In this document: positions 1 through 4,466 of the stretch, one piece after another
Numbering within the stretch: position 1 is the first letter of the stretch
Layout: every line of letters begins with the position of its first letter
Source: JBJXFK01 sp046155505
GTDB lineage: Bacteria > Planctomycetota > Phycisphaerae > UBA1845 > Fen-1342
Direction: 5' to 3'
NCBI GenBank assembly: GCA_046155505.1
Contig: JBJXFK010000309.1
Coordinates: 1 to 8,073 of the forward strand
Length of the DNA: 8,073 nucleotides
Notes under the pieces: generated by a model
What the model was told of the DNA's origin: nothing
Seen by the model: the letters and a program-made list of their open reading frames with translations, nothing else
The model's database searches: none
Translations under genes and position numbers: made by a program

Positions 1-711
1 TTCGGCGAAAACGACCGCGGCATCACGCCCGGAACCTACGTCGCCTGCGTCTCGCACAGCGGCTCGCGCGGCTCCGGCGCGGCGGTCGCATCGCACTACA
101 GCAACCTCGCGCGCTCGCTGCATCCGAACTTGCCCAAGGAGCTTTCGTATCTCGCGTGGCTGCCGATGGACGGCGTCGGTGCCGAGTATTGGGCCGCGAT
201 GGAGCTTATGGGCAAGTACGCCCACGCCAATCACGACGTGATCCACACGCGCATCACGCGCAGCCTTGGCGCTGCCGTCCTCTTCGGCGTCGAAAATCAC
301 CACAACTTCGCCTGGAAAGAAACGCACAACGGCCGCGAACTAATCGTGCACCGCAAGGGCGCGACGCCGGCCGGTGCCGGCGTCCTCGGCTACATCCCCG
401 GCTCGATGGCCGCGCCGGGTTTCGTGGTCGAGGGCCTCGGCGAGCCGTCATCGCTCGACTCGGCGTCGCACGGAGCGGGCCGCAAGATGTCTCGCACCGC
501 CGCGCGCGATTCGTTCCGCTGGGCGCATGTGCAGCCGCTACTGGAAGAGCGTCGCGTCACGCTGCTCTCGGCGGGTCTTGACGAAGTGCCGGGCGCATAC
601 AAGGACATCGAGCAGGTCATGCGCTCGCAAGCCGACCTCGTGCGCCCGGTCGCCCGCTTCGACCCGCGCATCGTAAAAATGGCCCCCGCCGGCGAGAAGC
701 CGGAAGACTAA
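1..711 (+). CDS. rtcB: RtcB-family RNA-splicing ligase, C-terminal part (5' end outside window)
   Basis: RtcB ligases join a 2',3'-cyclic phosphate or 3'-phosphate RNA end to a 5'-OH end in a GTP- and Mn2+-dependent reaction, acting in tRNA splicing or RNA repair in the cytoplasm. The frame is open from base 1 and ends at TAA 709-711, giving 236 residues, about half of a usual RtcB. Family motifs seen in order: HSGSRG (His codon 55-57, a metal-ligand position), HHNFAW (His-Asn around 301-306), HRKGATPA, SHGAGR (His codon 469-471, matching the histidine that is guanylylated in known RtcB) and PGAYKDI near the end. All core residues expected in this half are present, so the enzyme looks intact. 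The C-terminus (VARFDPRIVKMAP) differs from the E. coli form. A TTG at 130 is internal, not a start, because the motif-bearing frame continues upstream. No archease gene is visible nearby. Identification is firm; the substrate is unknown. Confidence 0.94.
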   Translation, partial: FGENDRGITPGTYVACVSHSGSRGSGAAVASHYSNLARSLHPNLPKELSYLAWLPMDGVGAEYWAAMELMGKYAHANHDVIHTRITRSLGAAVLFGVENHHNFAWKETHNGRELIVHRKGATPAGAGVLGYIPGSMAAPGFVVEGLGEPSSLDSASHGAGRKMSRTAARDSFRWAHVQPLLEERRVTLLSAGLDEVPGAYKDIEQVMRSQADLVRPVARFDPRIVKMAPAGEKPED

Positions 712-712
712 C

Positions 713-764
713 GGAGCACCGCGGCCCCCCGCGGTCCCTCCGGAGCACCGCGGCCCCGCCCGGT
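713..764 (+). repeat. Two adjacent GGAGCACCGCGG hairpin repeats (type A, copies 1 and 2)
   Basis: Two copies of GGAGCACCGCGG start at 713 and 742, one base after the rtcB stop. Copy 1 forms a perfect 7-bp stem, ACCGCGG (718-724) with CCGCGGT (729-735), around a CCCC loop. Copy 2 keeps the left arm (747-753), but its right arm has decayed to GCCCGGT, followed by TTCTT. A third copy lies at 2745-2772. In the plus direction the hairpins could help end rtcB transcription, but the T-run is short, so that role is an inference. Confidence 0.8.
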
Positions 765-768
765 TCTT

Positions 769-797
769 GTGGAGCAGCCGCCCTCGGCTGCTTTCTT
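769..797 (+). repeat. GTGGAGC-led hairpin repeat (type B, copy 1)
   Basis: A perfect 8-bp stem, AGCAGCCG (773-780) with CGGCTGCT (785-792), encloses a CCCT loop and is followed by TTCTT. The 29-base unit matches 2807-2835 at 28 of 29 positions. At both sites a type A unit lies just upstream in the same orientation. Between the convergent genes it may act as an RNA hairpin ending rtcB transcription, but its recurrence shows that it belongs to a dispersed repeat family. Confidence 0.85.
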
Positions 798-828
798 GGG
801 CCGCGATCGACGCGATTCGAATGCAACC

Positions 829-855
829 CGTAGGTTGGGCAATGCCCAACCTACG
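829..855. repeat. Near-perfect 27-base palindrome overlapping a stop codon
   Basis: Arms CGTAGGTTGGGCA (829-841) and TGCCCAACCTACG (843-855) are exact reverse complements separated by one base. The element lies between the convergent rtcB and aminotransferase genes. Its right arm contains the CTA at 851-853, which is the TAG stop of the minus-strand aminotransferase. It could act as a transcription stop in both directions or be a mobile palindromic repeat. No T-run follows it on either strand. Confidence 0.9.
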
Positions 856-2017
856 CCATCGTCCCGGCGATCGCCGCCAATCCGCGAAGCGCGACGTCCA
901 CATCCGCTTCGGTCGTCATCGCCCCCATCGAGAGCCTTGTCGCGCCGCCCAACTTATCGGTGCCGATCGCTCGATGCGCCAACGGCGCGCAATACAAGCC
1001 GCTGCGCGTCAGCACGCCGAAATTTGTTTCCAGCATCGCCGACACCTCGTGCGGCTCGCAACCCTCAACGCGCACGCTGAACACGCCCGCGCGTTCGGCG
1101 GCGCAGCGCGGCCCATATGACGTCACGCCCGCGATCGCGTCTAAGCCCGCCATCATCCGTTCGACGAGCGCAACCTCATGCGCGCGCATCGCCGCAATCC
1201 CCCGATCAAGAATCCACTCGAGCGCCGCGAGCAACCCCGCAATCCCCGGCCCGTTGTGACTGCCCGACTCAAACTTGTCCGGCGTCGTCGTCGGCTGCAC
1301 GGGGAACTCGCTCTCGGACCCCGTGCCGCCCTCGCGATACGTGGTCATCTCCGCCGCGAGTTCGCTGCGCAGCACGAGCAAACCTGTCCCCAGCGGCCCC
1401 ATCAGCCCCTTGTGTCCCGGCGTCGTCAGTACATCGATGCCGAGTGCGGAAAAATCGATCGGCACATGGCCCGCCGACTGTGCCGCATCGACCATGAACA
1501 GCACGCCATGCTCGCGGCAAATTCTCGCGACATCGGCGATCGGCTGAATCGCACCGGTGACGTTGCTGGCATGATTAACGACGACGAGCCGCGTTTTCGG
1601 CGTCAAATTGCGGCGAATCGCATCTGGATCGAGCAGCGTCGTATGCGGATCGACCTCGACCGCGTTCCACTTCACGCCGCGCTGCTCATGCAACGCGCTC
1701 AGCGGGCGCAGGATCGAGTTGTGATCCATGACGGTCGTCAACACATGATCGCCGTCTTCGAGCAAGCCCTTGAGCGCGATGTTATTGGCGTCGGTCCCGT
1801 TGAACGCGAACAGCACCTCGTCGCGACTGTCGCAATTGAACAACCGGCGAACCGCCTCGCGCGTGCGATCGAGAATCTTGCGACTCTCGCTCGCCTCGCG
1901 ATACGCACCGCGCCCGGCGCTCGCGCCAATCTCGGTGATGTAGCGCGTCAACGCGTCGAGTACGCCCGGCGGCTTCGGAAAACTCGTCGCCGCGTTGTCG
2001 AAATACAACCTGTCCAC
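851..2017 (-). CDS. Class V aminotransferase / cysteine desulfurase-family PLP enzyme
   Basis: This 388-residue cytoplasmic PLP enzyme of fold type I probably removes sulfur from cysteine as a persulfide, or acts on a related substrate. Seen in order: the N-terminal YFDNAATSFPKP motif (residues 5-16); His99 in VMDHN; VVVNHASNVTG (145-155); the cofactor aspartate Asp177 in VDAAQ; the PLP lysine Lys203 in TPGHKG; EGGTGSESE (229-237); ESGSHNGPGIAG (250-261); and Cys343 in SGLYCAPLAHR, at the position of the catalytic cysteine of desulfurases. These match the am_tr_V_EGP-type subfamily rather than classic IscS. The start is GTG 2015-2017, preceded by AGG about eight bases upstream and placed at the expected N-terminus. 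The stop lies inside the 829-855 palindrome. No suf or isc scaffold genes are adjacent, so a role in Fe-S assembly is not shown. Family is certain; the exact sulfur acceptor is unknown. Confidence 0.93.
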   Translation of the reverse strand: MDRLYFDNAATSFPKPPGVLDALTRYITEIGASAGRGAYREASESRKILDRTREAVRRLFNCDSRDEVLFAFNGTDANNIALKGLLEDGDHVLTTVMDHNSILRPLSALHEQRGVKWNAVEVDPHTTLLDPDAIRRNLTPKTRLVVVNHASNVTGAIQPIADVARICREHGVLFMVDAAQSAGHVPIDFSALGIDVLTTPGHKGLMGPLGTGLLVLRSELAAEMTTYREGGTGSESEFPVQPTTTPDKFESGSHNGPGIAGLLAALEWILDRGIAAMRAHEVALVERMMAGLDAIAGVTSYGPRCAAERAGVFSVRVEGCEPHEVSAMLETNFGVLTRSGLYCAPLAHRAIGTDKLGGATRLSMGAMTTEADVDVALRGLAAIAGTMA

Positions 2018-2050
2018 GTCTCAAACCTGCCCGTCTGTTCGCCAAATTCA

Positions 2051-2113
2051 GGGAGCATCGGCCTCCGACCAGTGCGGGAAGAAAATTCGCACCGGCCGGA
2101 GGCCGATGCTCCC
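2051..2113. repeat. Long hairpin repeat with GGGAGC ends (type C, copy 1)
   Basis: The arms GGGAGCATCGGCCTCCG (2051-2067) and its exact reverse complement (2097-2113) give 17 perfect pairs. Nine more positions inside them pair with two mismatches, leaving a small A-rich loop. The hairpin sits three bases beyond the stop of the 203-residue gene and 34 bases before the GTG of the aminotransferase gene on the same strand, so it could attenuate transcription between them or protect the upstream message. A diverged copy is at 7026-7089. Confidence 0.92.
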
Positions 2114-2116
2114 CTG

Positions 2117-2728
2117 TTACGCCTGCTCTCGCTTCGCCTCGTTGCGAATCAGCTTACCCAAATGCAATCGCAACGCCGTCTGAGGCGGGTACTGCGTCAA
2201 CTTGTAAAAACCCGGCGGGCAATCGCCGCCCATGCAATACACCTGATCGTCGCCTAGCTTCAGTCGATAAACCGCGAAGTACCCCTCGTCGCACTTGAAT
2301 AGCGCCGCGAGCCGCTCATCCTCGATCGCCACGCCGCGCGCATAGTTGTCGACAAAGTGCCGCAACTGCCCGCGCGCATCCGGCGGCTCCAGGTCGTCGC
2401 CGACTTTTTGAATCTCCATCTCCAGCATGAACCGCGTGCCGAGATGAAAGTGATATGCGTCTTCTGGCGACAATCCGTAGCTCGGAAAGTAGTTCGTTTG
2501 CGTCTCGCCGACGGCGACAAAGTGCCGCTTGTCGGCAGGCCCGCACGGCGCGATCGCGTTCGCAGGTTCGATATCGAACGAAAAAATCAGCGTCGTCCCC
2601 TCGCCGTCGAGCGGCGAATCGTCGAATTGCCGCTCCAGCGAAAGGTATTTCGGCGCGCGCGGGCCAAGCTGTGCGGCGAGATACTCAACCGCGGTCTTCT
2701 CAAGCTGACGAATATCAACCGGCTTCAC
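2117..2728 (-). CDS. Unrecognised conserved-looking protein of 203 residues
   Basis: I do not recognise this family. The protein is soluble-looking, with no signal peptide or membrane segment, and mixed in composition. It has an aromatic/His-rich central stretch (YFPSYGLSPEDAYHFHLG, residues 80-97), a FKCDEGYFAVYRL segment (144-156) and a late YCMGGDCPPGFYKL segment (164-177) with two cysteines four residues apart. Cysteines are at 62, 146, 165 and 170. The start is GTG 2726-2728 with only a weak GGTG upstream; an ATG a few codons further up is out of frame and stops at once. It lies between two PLP enzymes of sulfur metabolism on the same strand, 190 bases after the trans-sulfuration enzyme and 99 before the desulfurase-like gene. 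A sulfur-related role is a neighbourhood guess only. The uniform reading frame and protein-like composition make it a convincing gene. Confidence 0.8.
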   Translation of the reverse strand: MKPVDIRQLEKTAVEYLAAQLGPRAPKYLSLERQFDDSPLDGEGTTLIFSFDIEPANAIAPCGPADKRHFVAVGETQTNYFPSYGLSPEDAYHFHLGTRFMLEMEIQKVGDDLEPPDARGQLRHFVDNYARGVAIEDERLAALFKCDEGYFAVYRLKLGDDQVYCMGGDCPPGFYKLTQYPPQTALRLHLGKLIRNEAKREQA

Positions 2729-2744
2729 GTATCACCAATCATAT

Positions 2745-2772
2745 GGAGCACCGCGGCCCTCCGCGGTTCTTC
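2745..2772 (+). repeat. GGAGCACCGCGG hairpin repeat (type A, copy 3)
   Basis: GGAGC is followed by a perfect 7-bp stem, ACCGCGG (2750-2756) with CCGCGGT (2761-2767), a CCCT loop and then TTCTT. It lies in the spacer between the trans-sulfuration gene and the 203-residue gene, 16 bases upstream of the latter's start and in opposite orientation to both. The second stem half can also pair downstream, as GCGGTTC (2763-2769) with GAACCGC (2787-2793), so two competing hairpins are possible. Confidence 0.85.
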
Positions 2773-2806
2773 GGTTGGGAACAACGGAACCGCACACACA
2801 CGCGTT

Positions 2807-2835
2807 GTGGAGCTGCCGCCCTCGGCTGCTTTCTT
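2807..2835 (+). repeat. GTGGAGC-led hairpin repeat (type B, copy 2)
   Basis: This unit is identical to 769-797 except for one base in the left arm (AGCTGCCG instead of AGCAGCCG), which introduces one mismatch into the 8-bp stem with CGGCTGCT (2823-2830). The CCCT loop and TTCTT tail are kept. As at the first site, it lies downstream of a type A unit in the same orientation. Confidence 0.87.
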
Positions 2836-2889
2836 CGGTCCGCTCACTCGCTTGGGCTTCGCGTTCGGATTGCGATCGCGTCTCCACTA

Positions 2890-2923
2890 GCTACTCGATA
2901 TTCGCTACTCGATACTCGCTACT
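2890..2923. repeat. 14-base tandem repeat running into a stop codon
   Basis: GCTACTCGATATTC (2890-2903) is followed directly by GCTACTCGATACTC (2904-2917) and a partial third unit GCTACT (2918-2923). The last partial unit contains CTA 2919-2921, the TAG stop of the minus-strand trans-sulfuration gene, so the array sits across the 3' end of that reading frame. Confidence 0.9.
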
Positions 2924-4142
2924 GCGCAGCCCGCATCGCCTGCTCCACATCCGCAATCAAATCGTCCGAATCCTCGATGCCGACGCTCAGCCGCACCAGC
3001 CCATCCACCACGCCGATCCGCTCGCGCACATCACGCGGCATGCTCGCGTGCGTCATCACGGCCGGGTGATTCACCAGCGACTCCACACCGCCCAAACTCT
3101 CGGCACAGGAGAATAGCTTGGTGCTCGACATGAACTTGCTCGCCGGCTCAAACCCATTCTCGAACACAATCGTCACCATGCCGCCAAAGCCGCTCATCTG
3201 TCGCTTGGCCAGCGCGTGATCTGGGTGGTTCGGCAATCCGGGATAGATGACCTTGCTCAGGCCCTTCTGCTTGCTGGCCCACTCAGCGATTTTCTGGGCA
3301 TTTTCGCAATGCTGCCGCATGCGCACCGCCAGCGTCTTCACGCCGCGATGCGTGAGATAACAATCAAACGGCCCCGAAACGCCACCCGCCGAGTTGTGGT
3401 AAAACTTGATCGGCAGCATCGTCTCAGCCTTCGCCGTGATCACCGCCCCGCCGATGACATCCGAGTGCCCGCCTAGATATTTCGTCGTGCTATGCACCAC
3501 GATGTCAGCCCCCAGCGCGATCGGCTGCTGCAAGGCCGGCGTGGCGAACGTGTTGTCCACGACCACTTGCAGGCCCAGCTCGTGATCCATCGGCGACCCG
3601 CCCTTGGCCGTCAGCGGCTTGGTCCCGCTCTTCGCCGCCCGCGCCCGCACCGCCTGCGTGACCGCCGCGATATCCAGCAGCCGCAACATCGGATTAGTCG
3701 GCGTTTCGATCCAGACGATTTTCGTCGTGTCATCGACGAGTTCCGCGATTTTCGCCGGCTCGTTACTGTCTGAATATCGCGGCACCAACCCCCACGGTCG
3801 CAGGACGCGTTCGAGCAGCCGATACGTGCCGCCATACATATCGCTATACGCGACCACCGAATCACCCGGCCGACAAATGGCCATGAACACGGCGGTCGTC
3901 GCGGCCATACCCGACCCGAAGCTCATGCCCGCCGCACCGCCCTCAATCGCCGCGAGCACCGACTGCAAGTTGTTGCGTGTCGGATTATTGCCGCGCGCGT
4001 ATTCATAACCCTTGTTCTTGCCGGGAGCCTGCTGCGTGTACGTGCTCGTCGCATAGATCGGCGGAATCGTCGCCCCCGTCGTCGGGTCGGGATCCTGGCC
4101 GGCGTGAATCACTCTTGTCGAGAGTTTGGTCTTCTCATTCAT
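2919..4142 (-). CDS. Cystathionine gamma-synthase / gamma-lyase family trans-sulfuration enzyme (metB/mccB-like)
   Basis: This 407-residue PLP enzyme of the Cys/Met metabolism family makes or cleaves cystathionine in methionine or cysteine synthesis, normally as a cytoplasmic tetramer. Seen: THVIHAGQ-like start (STRVIHAGQDPDP), Tyr48 and Arg50 in YEYARGNNPTR (phosphate binding from the neighbouring subunit), SFGSGMAA (74-81), Tyr103 in DMYGGTY, ETPTNP (146-151), Asp196 in VVVDNTFATP, PLP Lys221 in STTKYLGGHSD, and Glu354 in ESLGGVESL. A glutamate there is typical of gamma-synthases and gamma-lyases, whereas E. coli-type beta-lyase has tyrosine. Synthase and lyase cannot be separated from sequence alone, so no symbol is given. 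An unusual insertion of about 20 residues (roughly 168-191, rich in Lys, Gly and Ser) precedes the VVVDN strand, making the protein longer than the usual 380 or so. ATG 4140-4142 has a good GGAGGT site. The stop lies in a tandem repeat. Confidence 0.93.
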   Translation of the reverse strand: MNEKTKLSTRVIHAGQDPDPTTGATIPPIYATSTYTQQAPGKNKGYEYARGNNPTRNNLQSVLAAIEGGAAGMSFGSGMAATTAVFMAICRPGDSVVAYSDMYGGTYRLLERVLRPWGLVPRYSDSNEPAKIAELVDDTTKIVWIETPTNPMLRLLDIAAVTQAVRARAAKSGTKPLTAKGGSPMDHELGLQVVVDNTFATPALQQPIALGADIVVHSTTKYLGGHSDVIGGAVITAKAETMLPIKFYHNSAGGVSGPFDCYLTHRGVKTLAVRMRQHCENAQKIAEWASKQKGLSKVIYPGLPNHPDHALAKRQMSGFGGMVTIVFENGFEPASKFMSSTKLFSCAESLGGVESLVNHPAVMTHASMPRDVRERIGVVDGLVRLSVGIEDSDDLIADVEQAMRAAQ

Positions 4143-4151
4143 GTCCGCAGC

Positions 4152-4157
4152 ACCTCC
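4152..4157 (-). promoter_or_regulatory. Strong Shine-Dalgarno site for the trans-sulfuration gene
   Basis: On the minus strand GGAGGT lies nine bases before ATG 4140-4142. It fixes that ATG as the start, which also agrees with the family's N-terminus (STRVIHAGQ following seven residues). Confidence 0.75.
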
Positions 4158-4206
4158 GCTTGCCTAAACGCGTGCCGAGATCGTAACAGCGGAGAATTGC
4201 GGCTGC

Positions 4207-4234
4207 CACGGAGAGCGCCGAGGAGCACCGAGAG
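4207..4234. repeat. Degenerate 9-10-base tandem module (CACGGAGAG type)
   Basis: Three successive variants are visible: CACGGAGAG (4207-4215), CGCCGAGGAG (4216-4225) and CACCGAGAG (4226-4234). Strongly purine-rich modules of this kind are, from memory, seen in spacers of other planctomycete-like genomes, which is not checked here. Confidence 0.55.
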
Positions 4235-4331
4235 AAGGCAAAATCATCGCGATAATTCCAGTCTCGACGCAAGACGCCAAAACCCGCGAATCGCTTGCGG
4301 ATGGAAGACAGCGGTGAATCACCGCCCTCTT

Positions 4332-4360
4332 CATCTGTGCGCATCTGTGCCGTCTGTGGC
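4332..4360. repeat. Degenerate 10-base tandem module (CATCTGTG type)
   Basis: Three consecutive units are visible: CATCTGTGCG (4332-4341), CATCTGTGCC (4342-4351) and GTCTGTGGC (4352-4360). The array sits 107 bases upstream of the peptidase start, close enough to affect its promoter, though no regulatory role is shown. Confidence 0.65.
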
Positions 4361-4456
4361 AAAATCTCCCCACTCAGACCGGATTTCGCGACGCCGACCG
4401 TCCATGTATCATCTCGCCTCGCGCGTTAGCTCGACTTTCACAGCCTCAGCGGCAAC

Positions 4457-4460
4457 GGAG
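4457..4460 (+). promoter_or_regulatory. Ribosome binding site deciding the S9 peptidase start
   Basis: GGAG lies six bases before ATG 4467. The reading frame is open much further upstream, to 4104, but only the ATG at 4467 combines this spacing with a signal peptide right at the N-terminus. Confidence 0.75.
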
Positions 4461-4466
4461 AATTGC

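Larger units (their letters stand above)
4143..4466. other. Divergent spacer between the trans-sulfuration and S9 peptidase genes
   Basis: This 324-base stretch separates two divergent starts and must hold the promoter of each if they are transcribed separately. The plus frame happens to stay open through it from 4104, but the translation has no protein-like character. It contains short degenerate tandem modules (4207-4234, 4332-4360, and a GACGCAA/GACGCCA pair near 4265-4279). A TATCAT at 4407-4412 could be a -10 box for the peptidase, but no good -35 box lies 17 bases upstream. None of the GGAGC hairpin repeats found in the other spacers was seen here. Confidence 0.7.

Noticed and set aside
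1..711. RNA repair or defence operon around rtcB
   Set aside because: Only the 3' half of rtcB is in the window, and the next gene is convergent and metabolic, so no partner gene can be supported.
713..855. CRISPR array
   Set aside because: The repeats are few, palindromic and unevenly spaced, there are no uniform spacers, and no cas gene is present.
1178..2257. Plus-strand open frame of 359 codons opposite the aminotransferase gene
   Set aside because: It is antisense to a gene with full family motifs, is extremely Arg-rich and runs across a hairpin repeat; it results from high GC content.
2745..2835. Intrinsic terminator for the minus-strand genes
   Set aside because: The T-rich tails (TTCTT) follow the stems on the plus strand only, so for the minus-strand genes there is a hairpin without a U-run.
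4104..4466. N-terminal extension of the S9 peptidase frame by 121 codons
   Set aside because: The frame is open, but the translation is Arg/Ser-rich and covers repeat modules. It overlaps the start of the divergent gene, and a signal peptide with a good ribosome site begins at 4467.
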